Shown here piece after piece: positions 43,949 through 52,661 of a stretch of 64,000 nucleotides of DNA (the stretch's first letter is position 1; every line of letters starts with the position of its first letter). The position numbers and the translations under genes were made by a program. Source of the stretch: an uncultured Bacteroidota bacterium. Its GTDB lineage: Bacteria; Bacteroidota; Bacteroidia; UKL13-3. The notes under the pieces are model-generated. The model was not told the origin of the DNA. It worked only from the letters and a program-made list of their open reading frames with translations, and did not search any database. The DNA lies in NCBI GenBank assembly GCA_903850915.1, contig CAINMV010000030.1, forward strand, positions 50,922-114,921, given 5' to 3'.

Positions 43949-45766
43949 TTAATTAATAGTTTCAGGCAAAGTATAGTTTCGTCCTTGATTTTGTTTCTTC
44001 AAATAATCCATCAACGGCATAAAATAATTCACCATTGCTTTAGCGCTAAGATCTGAACCTGTGTTGTCTTTTAATATCTTACGCCAATCGCCACTAGCAC
44101 CTGGATACATCATTTTTTGAAGGAAGGAGCCTATCGCTTTGTTGCCATAATAATTAGTAGCATGTGGATCCTGATGAAGAATTTCTTTAGCGATATGCTC
44201 ATGCACTTGAAATAATAATAAATAAGAAAGAGCGTAGTCGTAATATTGAGCTGCATCGTCGTTTATATGTGTTTTACTTGCTGCATCACAATATTTTTCG
44301 TCACGAGTTCCAGGAGGCACAATTCCTTGATAGGTTTTAACAAGATCCCACCAATGTTGATTGTATCGATCTGCAGGTAGACTTTTTGCATAAAGATCGT
44401 GTTCGAAATTCGTCATTACACCGGCACTCCATGGAATAAAAACAATATAGTTCAAGGCTTCCTTTAGCAACTGTAATGTGTCGTTGGTAACTATATTACC
44501 AGGCAACAAACCGATTCCTGAAATAAAGGGTTTCTGCATAGCAGCCAATCCCATCATACTTCCAAACGCCTCGTGATAAGCCCTATTAGCCCCTCCACGC
44601 AATACAAATGGAACATCCTTATTCGAATATGTAAGATAATAGTATATATGTCCAAATTCGTGATGTGTAGTTTCGTACCATTCGCTGTTCGGCTCAATAC
44701 TCATGAGCGAACGTACATCTTCGTTTAAATTCAAATGCCATGCGCTTGCATGGTTGTTCTTACTGTACTCTACCTCTTTAGGTAATGGATACAAATCCGA
44801 TTTCTCATAAAATGTTTTAGGCAATGGAGGGAAACCGATGCTAACATAAAAACGTTCAGCTTGTTCGGCAAACCATTCTTTAGGTTTCGATTTCAAGGCG
44901 CTATCAAGGTTAAGGCCTGCCACATCCACCATGGCACTCCAATCTTGCCCCCAACGATTACTCAACCAATGTGCTGGAATTTCATTGGGTACAGTTTTAG
45001 AATTATATTTTTTTGCTAGTTCATAACGCGCCCAGGTGTGCAACTCACGATAAAGTGGCCATACCTGTTCTATCATTTCATGATTCATCTTCATCATCTC
45101 CTCGGTAGTCATGCCATAATCACTTACTTGATATGTAAAAAAGTCGCTATAGCCCAAAGGCTGAACGGTTTTATTGCGAAGCATTTGCAAATTTACGAGG
45201 CCATCTTTCAAAGTTTTACCAACTTCTTTACTCGCATTCCAAGCCTTCTCACGCTGAGCTAGGTTTTTGGATTCATTTAAAATTTTATCAATATCATTCG
45301 TTGTTACCTTCTTATTGTCGATTGTAAAATTAAAACCAAAGAGGTTTTTTATTTGTTCGGTTTCAGCTTTTATGCGTTCATCCACCATTTCTTTCATGCT
45401 TTGCGGATTATTAGCAGCAGCATATAAAATAGCATTAAGTTGCTTAATTTGTATTTCGGTGAGCGCATCTTTTAGTTTCAAATAGGTTTGAACACTGTCA
45501 ATTACGGCCTGACTTCCGGTAAATTCAGCCATAGCCTTAGCCGCGTCATCGTTGGCTTTTCCTGTTAGAGAGTCGCCTTTCATGATATAGGTATTGGTTT
45601 TCCATTGCGCCTCGCTGCTAATGGTATATAAACGCTGATATTCGTTGTTATAGCTTTCGAGAAATGCTTGGACACGACTTTGCATAATTTTATTTTGATC
45701 CGCTTTGTTTTGTGTAGCACAAGAAGCGAACACCAAGATGGCAAATAATGGGAAAATATATTTCAT
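43949..45766 (-). CDS. M2-family peptidyl-dipeptidase (ACE-like), lipoprotein
   Basis: A 605-residue zinc metallopeptidase related to angiotensin-converting enzyme. The zinc site is THHEFGHIYYYL (HExxH) with the third ligand Glu in AYHEAFGSMMG. A KTHINDDAAQYYDYALSYLLLFQ-like stretch holds the Lys, His and Tyr that bind substrate C-terminus and stabilise the transition state in ACE. The signal ends FASC, suggesting a lipid anchor and an extracytoplasmic location. It should release dipeptides from peptide C-termini. A full promoter pair lies just upstream; no operon partner. Confidence 0.92.
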   Translation of the reverse strand: MKYIFPLFAILVFASCATQNKADQNKIMQSRVQAFLESYNNEYQRLYTISSEAQWKTNTYIMKGDSLTGKANDDAAKAMAEFTGSQAVIDSVQTYLKLKDALTEIQIKQLNAILYAAANNPQSMKEMVDERIKAETEQIKNLFGFNFTIDNKKVTTNDIDKILNESKNLAQREKAWNASKEVGKTLKDGLVNLQMLRNKTVQPLGYSDFFTYQVSDYGMTTEEMMKMNHEMIEQVWPLYRELHTWARYELAKKYNSKTVPNEIPAHWLSNRWGQDWSAMVDVAGLNLDSALKSKPKEWFAEQAERFYVSIGFPPLPKTFYEKSDLYPLPKEVEYSKNNHASAWHLNLNEDVRSLMSIEPNSEWYETTHHEFGHIYYYLTYSNKDVPFVLRGGANRAYHEAFGSMMGLAAMQKPFISGIGLLPGNIVTNDTLQLLKEALNYIVFIPWSAGVMTNFEHDLYAKSLPADRYNQHWWDLVKTYQGIVPPGTRDEKYCDAASKTHINDDAAQYYDYALSYLLLFQVHEHIAKEILHQDPHATNYYGNKAIGSFLQKMMYPGASGDWRKILKDNTGSDLSAKAMVNYFMPLMDYLKKQNQGRNYTLPETIN

Positions 45767-45785
45767 GACGTTGGGTAATTTTTTA

Positions 45786-45817
45786 CAAACATAGGGAATT
45801 CAGCGAATTACAATCAA
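45786..45817 (-). promoter_or_regulatory. Promoter of the M2 peptidase gene
   Basis: On the minus strand TTG (45817-45815), 21-bp spacer, TATGTTTG (45793-45786), 19 bases before the ATG at 45766. A complete Bacteroidota -33/-7 pair. Confidence 0.7.
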
Positions 45818-45970
45818 TTACTTCTCGCTTTTCCTTTTACAAATAACAATTAAATATAAACGGGAAAGAAGAAGTTGAATTTATAAACTTCAGAAAAAAA
45901 AAAACTAATGAACAGTTGTGAATGAATAAAACGTATTGGTCCTTTTGTTAATACAAAAAACAAGCAAAGA

Positions 45971-46885
45971 TTATCTCAGTTTGAAAGTCTTGCCCTCTTC
46001 TGCGATATCGGTTCGGATAAATACATCTTTCGCTTCATCGAGAAGCTCCTCTAGTTTCTGATAGCGTGCACTAAAATGCCCGATAAGCAACTTGCCCACT
46101 TTGGCTCTAGAGGCCAACTTGCCGGCTTGCAAGGCAGTTGAATGAAAGGTGCTTCTTGCCCTATCCACCATATCGTGCGCAAACGTAGCTTCATGGTAAA
46201 GCAATTCAAAATGGTCGATATGTGGAATTAATTCCTCGTCGTATAGCGTATCGGTAATATAGGCATACCTAAAAGATTTACGCGCATCGAAGGTTAACTT
46301 TGCATTTGAGATAACCTTTCCATCTTTTCCTTTATAATCGCCTCCATTTCTAAGATTTTCAAATTCCGGTTGGGTTAAATTTAGGTGATCTGTTTCTTGC
46401 TTATTAATTTTTCGCCCATATGCTCGCTCCTGAAAGGTAAATCCAGCGCAGTTAATTCTGTGCTTTAAAGGTATGGAGGTGACTTTATAGTCTCTGGTCT
46501 CAAGGATTTCGGAAGGAGCATCAAATTTCAATTTATGATATATAATCTTAAACTTAATTTGCACATCACTTAGGCTAAATTGAAGATTGATTAAAAATTC
46601 TAGTTCCTCTGGGCAATAAATATCTAAATCGTCGATGCGTCCCTGAACACTCATCGTACAAAGCAATCCGGGCAAACCCAAGAAATGATCACCATGCATA
46701 TGACTGATAAAAATATATCGTAATTTACTGTGACTTATTTTATAACGAAGCATCTGATTTTGAGTACTTTCGCCACAATCGATTAATATAAAATCATTAT
46801 TTATTTTTAATACCTGCGCACTTGGATGCCTGCGAGAAGTGGGTGTAGAAGAACTGTTACCTAAAATGGTTAACTCAAACGACAT
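45971..46885 (-). CDS. rnz: Ribonuclease Z
   Basis: A 304-residue MBL-fold endonuclease that trims the 3' end of tRNA precursors. SHMHGDHFLGLPG (about 61-73) is the zinc motif, LIDCGESTQNQML comes before it, and ITDT, LYHEATF and IGHFSARY supply further metal ligands and the ELAC1-type HEAT box; the region around 165-190 matches the flexible arm. The ATG at 46885 gives the family N-terminus (MSFELTILGNSSSTPTS); a TTG nine bases earlier adds MII only. A perfect -7 box lies 47 bases upstream. Confidence 0.94.
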   Translation of the reverse strand: MSFELTILGNSSSTPTSRRHPSAQVLKINNDFILIDCGESTQNQMLRYKISHSKLRYIFISHMHGDHFLGLPGLLCTMSVQGRIDDLDIYCPEELEFLINLQFSLSDVQIKFKIIYHKLKFDAPSEILETRDYKVTSIPLKHRINCAGFTFQERAYGRKINKQETDHLNLTQPEFENLRNGGDYKGKDGKVISNAKLTFDARKSFRYAYITDTLYDEELIPHIDHFELLYHEATFAHDMVDRARSTFHSTALQAGKLASRAKVGKLLIGHFSARYQKLEELLDEAKDVFIRTDIAEEGKTFKLR

Positions 46886-46932
46886 GATAATCAATTTTCA
46901 AAAGCGGTGGAAACAGATAAAAAAAAGCTGTG

Positions 46933-46940
46933 CAAATATA
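46933..46940 (-). promoter_or_regulatory. -7 promoter box of rnz
   Basis: Minus-strand TATATTTG, full match to TAnnTTTG, 47 bases before the ATG at 46885. No -33 TTG found. Confidence 0.5.
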
Positions 46941-47020
46941 ACTTTTTTATTGGCTCTGTTGCCAGCATGAAAAAAGCATTAAGAACCTCTAAATAATATA
47001 GAACTCGTTAGATAAATATG

Positions 47021-47770
47021 TTATCGTTTCGTGATTTTTTTTGTGATAACGCCTTCGGACGAAGTCATTGAAAGTAGATAATATCCTGCCTTAAATTCTT
47101 CAGTATTTATAACCACATTATTGCTGCCCGCTTTACAATTTACCTCTTGTGTATAAATCTCTTTACCCAAGATATCGCGAATAGCAAGTATAGTTTTTCC
47201 AGCTTTTGGCGCCGCAATTGTCACTGTGGTCTTTTCTGTGAATGGGTTTGGGGTGATTTGTTCAATGCCAAACGAAGCACTTTGAACCTGACTGCGGCTT
47301 ACACCTGTATTTGGAGGCAAAACACGGAAGAATTGTGAAGAATCGGTAATTGGATAGGCAATTGGAATGATACCCAACTTAAACTTCACCACCACAGTAA
47401 TAACCAACTTTTTTGTTCCAGTATCGGCCATGGTAGGCACGCCAGAAATTTGCATACAACCTTTTAATGGACTTAGATAATATTTGCAGTCAGCATTATT
47501 GCATGTTTTAGAAAAACTAGCAGGAAATCCATTCACCGACAGTATTAGAAGCGAGTCGATATGGATTGCTTGTAAGGCACCCGCAAAAGATATTGTAGTG
47601 TCGGTGGGGAATTGAAATGTTATTGGTTGGTTGTATGCTACTCCTACTTTCCCATCTGGCAAGGGGTTTGGATAGAAACCTGAATGCGTTAGGTTAGCAC
47701 TTGGTGTACATTGTGCGCTTGCTCCGTAGGCCAATATTATCGAAATAACTAAAAGTATTATTCTGTTCAT
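47021..47770 (-). CDS. Secreted protein with type IX secretion C-terminal sorting domain
   Basis: A 249-residue exported protein. The signal peptide is MNRIILLVISIILAYGASAQ. The mature N-terminal part has six cysteines between about 21 and 110 (CTPS, KTCNNADCKYYLSPLKGC), probably disulfide-bonded. The C-terminal 75 residues are a type A sorting domain: ITPNPFTEKTTVTI, LAIRDILGKEIYTQEV, GYYLLSMTSSEGVITKKITKR. Such domains direct proteins through the Bacteroidota type IX system to the surface. Function of the mature part unknown. The ATG at 47770 is preferred over a longer TTG start; the promoter pair upstream supports it. Confidence 0.9.
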   Translation of the reverse strand: MNRIILLVISIILAYGASAQCTPSANLTHSGFYPNPLPDGKVGVAYNQPITFQFPTDTTISFAGALQAIHIDSLLILSVNGFPASFSKTCNNADCKYYLSPLKGCMQISGVPTMADTGTKKLVITVVVKFKLGIIPIAYPITDSSQFFRVLPPNTGVSRSQVQSASFGIEQITPNPFTEKTTVTIAAPKAGKTILAIRDILGKEIYTQEVNCKAGSNNVVINTEEFKAGYYLLSMTSSEGVITKKITKR

Positions 47771-47786
47771 AATTAACAATTTCTTA

Positions 47787-47818
47787 CAAAGTTACGATTT
47801 TTATTTTTTTATTCCAAA
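47787..47818 (-). promoter_or_regulatory. Promoter of the T9SS cargo gene
   Basis: On the minus strand TTTG (47818-47815), 20-bp spacer, TAACTTTG (47794-47787), 16 bases before the ATG at 47770. The -33 element overlaps the 3' end of the STAS-like gene. Confidence 0.7.
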
Positions 47819-48204
47819 TCGTCTTCAATGTCTTCAAAATCAAAATCTTCCTCAGAAAGCACGTTTCTTTTAAGCTGGTTTTCGAAAATTAAATCCATGG
47901 CTTCGTCTTTGGTATTGCATGTTTTAAGGCTTGCGAGCTTTTTAAATACGTCTTTGTTTTCAAGCACCACCACAAAACATCCATTCAGATGTGCCGTACT
48001 TAGCTGAATCATTTGAAACATCTCGGTTGCCTCCTCGCAAAAGATTTTCACTTTTTTTGCATCCAAAATAATATCAGCTACCTGCTTGTCGTCGAGTAAG
48101 GCCATAGCCTCTTGTTCAACTTCAATACAGATCTCTTGAGTAACATGCGGAGCCGAAATTTTTATTATCGAAACCTTATCTAAATTATCAACACTAAAAT
48201 GCAT
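47809..48204 (-). CDS. STAS-like domain protein with acidic tail
   Basis: A 131-residue cytosolic protein. The pattern VSIIKISAPHVTQE, ADIILDAKKVKIFCEEATEMFQMI, GCFVVVLENKDVFKKL, KDEAMDLIF fits the strand-helix order of STAS domains (anti-sigma-factor antagonists), but the usual phosphorylated Ser before the second helix is not evident (the site reads KIFCEEA). A strongly acidic tail (EEDFDFEDIEDDLE) ends the protein. The ATG at 48204 is chosen because a TTG at 48225 would overlap the -7 box at 48223-48230. No kinase or phosphatase partner is nearby. Assignment tentative. Confidence 0.6.
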   Translation of the reverse strand: MHFSVDNLDKVSIIKISAPHVTQEICIEVEQEAMALLDDKQVADIILDAKKVKIFCEEATEMFQMIQLSTAHLNGCFVVVLENKDVFKKLASLKTCNTKDEAMDLIFENQLKRNVLSEEDFDFEDIEDDLE

Positions 48205-48222
48205 TTCTGAAAAAAATTTAGG

Positions 48223-48230
48223 CAAAGTTA
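48223..48230 (-). promoter_or_regulatory. -7 promoter box of the STAS-like gene
   Basis: Minus-strand TAACTTTG, full match to TAnnTTTG, 18 bases before the ATG at 48204. It lies in the 49-bp gap shared with the divergent SDR gene. Confidence 0.5.
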
Positions 48231-48253
48231 ATACTTATCGTTTTTTTTACACT

Positions 48254-49021
48254 ATGAATTCTAAAATTGCATTGGTAACAGGCGCAAGTTCAGGAATCGG
48301 AAAGGCTACGGCGCTGATTCTTGCGAGTAATAATTATAATCTGATTTTATGTGGAAGAAGAAGAGAGCGATTGGAAGAAACAAAATATGAGATAAACTCA
48401 AAATTTCAGGTAGATGTTCATTGTTTGGTTGTAGATGTAAGAAACCAGGAAGATGTGTTTGCAGCCATTGATAGATTACCTGTTGAATTTAAAACTATTG
48501 ATGTGTTAGTTAACAATGCTGGTTTAGCAGCAGGTTTAAGCACTATCGATGAAGGAGTAATTTCGGATTGGGAACAAATGATTGACACCAACATAAAGGG
48601 CTTGTTATATATCACCAAAGCGGTGCTTCCTTTAATTCCTAAAAATGGAGATGGACACATTGTGAATGTAGGATCCATTGCAGGTAAGGAAGCGTATTTA
48701 AATGGGAACGTATATTGCGCTACCAAAGCCGCTGTTGATAGCTTAAGTCGTGGCATGCGTATAGATTTATCGAGATTCCCGATTCGGGTATCCGCCATTC
48801 ATCCGGGAGCTGTAGAAACGGAGTTTTCGATGATACGCTTTAAAGGAGATGAGGCACGTGCTTCGAAGGTATATGAAGGTTTCGAAAATTTAATTGCTGA
48901 TGATTGTGCTGAAGCAATTTGGTTTATTGTAAGTCGGCCAAAACATGTTAATATTAATGAAATAACTGTGATGCCTACCGCACAACCCAACGCCTCAACG
49001 ATACATCGCAAGTTGGTTTAA
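48254..49021 (+). CDS. Short-chain dehydrogenase/reductase (YdfG-like)
   Basis: A 255-residue classical SDR. The nucleotide-binding motif is VTGASSGIG (8-16), NNAG follows at about 88, and the catalytic Ser-Tyr-Lys triad is in VGSIAG and YCATK. GRRRER after strand two suggests NADP preference. The closest recognised group is the YdfG type, NADP-dependent dehydrogenases of 3-hydroxy acids and L-allo-threonine. The PGAVETEFS and ITVMPTAQ blocks support this. Likely co-transcribed with the exonuclease gene 55 bp downstream. Substrate inferred only. Confidence 0.9.
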   Translation: MNSKIALVTGASSGIGKATALILASNNYNLILCGRRRERLEETKYEINSKFQVDVHCLVVDVRNQEDVFAAIDRLPVEFKTIDVLVNNAGLAAGLSTIDEGVISDWEQMIDTNIKGLLYITKAVLPLIPKNGDGHIVNVGSIAGKEAYLNGNVYCATKAAVDSLSRGMRIDLSRFPIRVSAIHPGAVETEFSMIRFKGDEARASKVYEGFENLIADDCAEAIWFIVSRPKHVNINEITVMPTAQPNASTIHRKLV

Positions 49022-49076
49022 CGACATACATTAACAAATTTTTCTATATCTTCCCAGAAAACTTAATTAACCTATC

Positions 49077-49787
49077 ATGTATCAGGGTAATATCTCCAAA
49101 ATTCTATTTTTGGACATTGAAACAGCTCCTCAGCAAGCAAGCTACAGTTTATTAGACCACTCTTTTCAGGAATTGTGGAATCACAAGGCGAAATTTTTAA
49201 TTCGAAATTCAGATACCGACACACCAGAAAGTATTTATGATAGGGCGGGCATATATGCGGAATTTGGCAAGGTAATTTGCATTTGCTGTGGTTTCATTAC
49301 TCGCCAAGGCACCCTCCGAGTTCAATCGTATGCTGGCGATGATGAGGCTATATTACTCAAAGATTTTGGAGCCATGTTGCAGCAGTCGTTCAACAACCCC
49401 GAACATTTACTATGCGCGCATAACGGTAAAGAATTTGACTTCCCGTATTTATGTCGTCGCATGATAATTCACAATATTACCATTCCGAATATTTTAAATA
49501 TTGCTGGAAAGAAGCCTTGGGAAACTTCATTACTTGACACCATGGAGATGTGGCGTTTCGGCGATTATAAGAGCTTCACTTCCTTAAATTTATTAGCGCG
49601 AGTACTCAACATCCCTTCGCCGAAAGATGATATTGATGGGAGCCAAGTAGGAAAAGTATATTGGGTAGATGGTAATTTGGATCGTATCGTTACCTATTGT
49701 CGCAAAGATGTAATTACGTTAGCTAAAATATTTCTTCGTCTTAATCAACGCGAACCCATTGCTGATGACGCCATTGAATTGGTGTAA
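49077..49787 (+). CDS. Predicted 3'-5' exonuclease related to the PolB exonuclease domain
   Basis: A 236-residue DnaQ-fold nuclease. Exo motifs are visible: ILFLDIETAP (motif I, DxE), AHNGKEFDFPYL (motif II), and TYCRKDVITLAKIF (motif III, YxxxD). The family is the stand-alone exonuclease related to family B DNA polymerases; cellular role uncertain, with DNA repair or RNA processing both possible. It follows the SDR gene and converges on the BtuF-like gene with 18 bp between the stops. Confidence 0.85.
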   Translation: MYQGNISKILFLDIETAPQQASYSLLDHSFQELWNHKAKFLIRNSDTDTPESIYDRAGIYAEFGKVICICCGFITRQGTLRVQSYAGDDEAILLKDFGAMLQQSFNNPEHLLCAHNGKEFDFPYLCRRMIIHNITIPNILNIAGKKPWETSLLDTMEMWRFGDYKSFTSLNLLARVLNIPSPKDDIDGSQVGKVYWVDGNLDRIVTYCRKDVITLAKIFLRLNQREPIADDAIELV

Positions 49788-49805
49788 AATAATAAAGAGG
49801 CTAGT

Positions 49806-50612
49806 TTATAGCGAAAGTGGAACGCTGTTTAACTTTTTAAATAAAGTTTCAAAATAAATCGGTGACTTTTTTAATCTACTTCCATACCAGCTATACATCT
49901 CACCATCTATCATTTCAATGATGGTATTGGGTAACACCTTTTGCAATTCATCAATATGTTTTTGCTTAAACGGAAAGGGCTCACTACTTAAAAAGATAAT
50001 ATCGGGAGCTAAATCCGTAAGTTCTTCAATATCGATGTTGGGATAACGAGGGGTAGCAATAGCGTTAACAAATCCTGAGGCCGACAACATGTCATTAATA
50101 AATGTTTCCGATCCAACAGCCATATAGGGGTTATGCCATATTAAATATAACACGCTTTTAGGAACGGTTCCCGTTGTGATGGATTTTAATTTTTCAAATC
50201 CCGCTTTTATTTCATTGACAAGTTTTAGCGCGTTTGCTTTTTTATTAATAAGTGCGCCCACACTTGTAATCATATTCAATGCATCATCAAGATTATTTAT
50301 GTCGCTAATCCAAACAGGTGCGATTTTTTCTAATGCTTCAATCTGACTTTGGTCGTTTTCCTCTTTATTGGCAATCACGAGGTCGGGTTGCATGGAAGCA
50401 ATCTTCTCAAGGTTTAAATTTTTTGTTCCTCCTACCCTAGTTTTGTTACGAAACCAACTTTGGGGATGCACACAAAATTTGGTGTTTCCTATCACCTCCA
50501 TTTCTAAACCCAAGCAATGCAAAAGCTCTGTTTGAGAAGGCACAATACTTACAATACGCTTTGGCGCACTGGGTAAATTAATCTTACGATTAAGCTGATC
50601 GGTAAACTCCAT
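49806..50612 (-). CDS. BtuF/FepB-type substrate-binding protein without a signal peptide
   Basis: A 268-residue protein of the helical-backbone metal-receptor fold (periplasmic binding protein class III). KRIVSIVPSQTELLHCLGL is the family N-terminal lobe; KIASMQPDLVIANKEEN, and LTDLAPDIIFLSSEPFPF follow. Such proteins usually carry cobalamin, heme or siderophores to an ABC importer. Here the N-terminus (MEFTDQLNRKINLP) starts directly in the domain with no signal sequence or lipobox, so it appears cytosolic. No ABC permease or ATPase gene is near. It follows the DUF2851 gene with no gap between the stop codon and this start. Confidence 0.82.
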   Translation of the reverse strand: MEFTDQLNRKINLPSAPKRIVSIVPSQTELLHCLGLEMEVIGNTKFCVHPQSWFRNKTRVGGTKNLNLEKIASMQPDLVIANKEENDQSQIEALEKIAPVWISDINNLDDALNMITSVGALINKKANALKLVNEIKAGFEKLKSITTGTVPKSVLYLIWHNPYMAVGSETFINDMLSASGFVNAIATPRYPNIDIEELTDLAPDIIFLSSEPFPFKQKHIDELQKVLPNTIIEMIDGEMYSWYGSRLKKSPIYFETLFKKLNSVPLSL

Positions 50613-51890
50613 TTATTCTTCTTTTAATATTTTTAAACCAACACTACAATGCAAACATTTCTTTTCGTCGCAATAAACCCTCTTTAATTGCAATAAACCC
50701 TGAGAGTAAGAGGCATTTTTAATTGTCGTCGAAAGACCCTCCCATTTTCGAATTGTCATATTGTTCTCCGGAGGCAAGCTATCAAGGAGTTCTAAAGCAC
50801 TATCCAAATGTTGCGGCTGGAATTTCCGCTTACCATAAAGAAACAAAAAAGGAGCTACTGTATTTATTAAAATATTATTTACAGCATCCTCACCTATATT
50901 TTTCTTTCGCTTTGTGCTTTCATCATTAAAAGTATAGTGCGTATCCCAGAAGAGCGTAGCACTGCAATTAAACAACGACTTTAAATTTTGTGCCTTCGTA
51001 TCTTCGATAATCTTACTGAACAAATGAACAGAACGATAAATTAAATTCGCGAACTGAGCAATACGTATCTGTGGAAAATTTGCAGGACGTAATCTCAGAA
51101 ACTTCCACAAAGTAACGTCTATTTCCTGAAACTTATGTTTTTGTTTTTGGTAGGCATATTCCCGACATAAATCAAGATAGTATTTTTCATTGCTCTTCGA
51201 GTTGTTTAAAAAGCCCGAAACGCCAAAAAGTATCGCTTCTGTCTGAAATATATTTGCTTTATTCTTGGCAAATACCGACAACGGTAATTGTCGAACGAGC
51301 ATTTCAAAAGGAAGAGCATTAATACGGAATCCAAAGTTTCTTGCTAACGTAACATAAAAAGCTTCTTCCCAATTATTACATGTTTCTAACAACAAGGCTT
51401 CTATTGCTTCGCACTTCATTTCCATACGTTCGATAAGCAACCGCTGCACCAAAGCATCTTTGATAAATCCATCTACTTTCGGCCAATGCGATGCGCATGG
51501 TATAAATGGCTGTGGCAAGAGCAATTCATCATATTTGCGTACTAACACCCTCGAAATTCTGTGCTTTAACTCTAGCGTGAGAAAAAACTCTCCCGACGCA
51601 GATTGCAACCTTTCGTCATCTTCATAAACCACATGTAAAATAATATTTTGATATGACTTATCGCGTTGATGCCCGTGTCGTAACCATTCACTTGAAAGCT
51701 TATGCACTTCGATGTTTCCTGCAAGGATGGTAGCCCCGCATTGAATTCTTGCATTAAAAAAATCGGGGCCGGCGTTGGTGTTATGTTCTCCAACTTGGAT
51801 TATTTGAAGAGATTCGCCTTGGGTTGTTTTTAGATCGTGATTATTAAACAATCTGTATTTCCATAAGTACTGTAAAAAGTTTTCGTTCAT
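50613..51890 (-). CDS. DUF2851 family protein
   Basis: A 425-residue protein of the Bacteroidota DUF2851 family: ENFLQYLWKYRLFN, LQIIQVGEHNTNAGPDFFNARI, GNIEVHKLSSEWLRHGH and NIILHVVYEDD mark the N-terminal half. The C-terminus ends in a cysteine cluster, VYCDEKKCLHCSVG. Function unknown; the conserved Asn-Ala-Gly-Pro-Asp and Glu-His residues could form an active site, but this is a guess. Its ATG overlaps the stop of the upstream membrane protein (ATGA), and the BtuF-like gene follows directly, so the three form one tight operon. Confidence 0.85.
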   Translation of the reverse strand: MNENFLQYLWKYRLFNNHDLKTTQGESLQIIQVGEHNTNAGPDFFNARIQCGATILAGNIEVHKLSSEWLRHGHQRDKSYQNIILHVVYEDDERLQSASGEFFLTLELKHRISRVLVRKYDELLLPQPFIPCASHWPKVDGFIKDALVQRLLIERMEMKCEAIEALLLETCNNWEEAFYVTLARNFGFRINALPFEMLVRQLPLSVFAKNKANIFQTEAILFGVSGFLNNSKSNEKYYLDLCREYAYQKQKHKFQEIDVTLWKFLRLRPANFPQIRIAQFANLIYRSVHLFSKIIEDTKAQNLKSLFNCSATLFWDTHYTFNDESTKRKKNIGEDAVNNILINTVAPFLFLYGKRKFQPQHLDSALELLDSLPPENNMTIRKWEGLSTTIKNASYSQGLLQLKRVYCDEKKCLHCSVGLKILKEE

Positions 51891-52474
51891 AGTTTTAATT
51901 GCTGCCTGTTTTTTCTAAGTATCGTATTTTCCAAATACAATGCCTGATGTTTTATTAAATCGAAGCAGTGTAGGTCTTTAGTAAGAAAACATTCAAAAAT
52001 AGTGTTTTCTAGTTTATCTTCATTAAGTATGATAAAAGTGTTTAGTTCAGGAATCTCTTCTGCTTGACGCGGAACAAAAAGAGCGGCTCTGCATTCTAGA
52101 TTCACCTTATTTACTGCGTTTTTCAATCGTTTTCGTGCCACTTTTTGTGAAAGCTGATTTCCTTGCAGGCTATCCATTTCTTGAATAAATTGATTGATTG
52201 TAGCATGAAGTAGGATTTGCTTTTTCTTTTTCTCATCATCACTTTTATTAAGTATCTGTTCGCTGATTTGTTGATTAATCATCGCATTTTCCTCCTGAAT
52301 GCTATCAAAGGTTACTTCAGTATTCAAGTTTTGACTTGGCGTCGCTAAAGCGGGATTATTCGCGGTAAAAGCACTAATAGTGCGATAGAATTTGAAAGCA
52401 CCATAACACAAGCCCGCTGTAACAATTAAGCCGGCACCTGCCATTATCAAACTAAAAATTTTCCCTTTGTTCAT
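51887..52474 (-). CDS. Hypothetical membrane-anchored protein
   Basis: A 195-residue protein of unknown family. One N-terminal membrane helix (IFSLIMAGAGLIVTAGLCYGAFKFY, about 6-30) is followed by a Gln/Asn-rich, partly coiled-coil region (about 60-110, SIQEENAMINQQISEQILNK) and a C-terminal half with three Cys (CRAALF, ECFLTKDLHCFD). It is first in the operon with DUF2851 and the BtuF-like gene, overlapping the former by four bases. A perfect -7 box lies just five bases upstream of the ATG. Confidence 0.7.
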   Translation of the reverse strand: MNKGKIFSLIMAGAGLIVTAGLCYGAFKFYRTISAFTANNPALATPSQNLNTEVTFDSIQEENAMINQQISEQILNKSDDEKKKKQILLHATINQFIQEMDSLQGNQLSQKVARKRLKNAVNKVNLECRAALFVPRQAEEIPELNTFIILNEDKLENTIFECFLTKDLHCFDLIKHQALYLENTILRKNRQQLKL

Positions 52475-52479
52475 ATCTA

Positions 52480-52487
52480 CAAAATTA
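52480..52487 (-). promoter_or_regulatory. -7 promoter box five bases before a start codon
   Basis: Minus-strand TAATTTTG, full match to TAnnTTTG. Only five bases lie between it and the ATG at 52474, so transcription would begin at or next to the A of the start codon. No -33 TTG at the usual spacing, so it may be a chance match. Confidence 0.4.
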
Positions 52488-52568
52488 TAAAAAGCCTTTT
52501 AACTGTTCGATTTTATTATTTACAACACGTTGAAACTACTTAAGAAAGAAATGGTTTTTAATTAATAC

Positions 52569-52605
52569 AAAAAAACCACGCATTCAATATTAGATGAATA
52601 CGTGG
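52569..52605 (-). terminator. Terminator of ndk
   Basis: Stem CCACG-c-ATTCA (52576-52586) with TGAAT-a-CGTGG (52595-52605), one internal mismatch, eight-base loop. On the minus strand a run of seven T follows (52575-52569). Confidence 0.75.
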
Positions 52606-52631
52606 CCTTATTAATAAAAGAAATCCAACCA

Positions 52632-52661
52632 CTAAAAAATAGCGGAGGTTCTATTTTTTAG
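52632..52661. repeat. AT-rich inverted repeat overlapping the ndk stop
   Basis: Perfect 11-bp arms CTAAAAAATAG (52632-52642) and CTATTTTTTAG (52651-52661) around an eight-base loop. It covers the ndk stop codon and lies just before the terminator; possibly an mRNA 3'-end structure. Confidence 0.5.
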
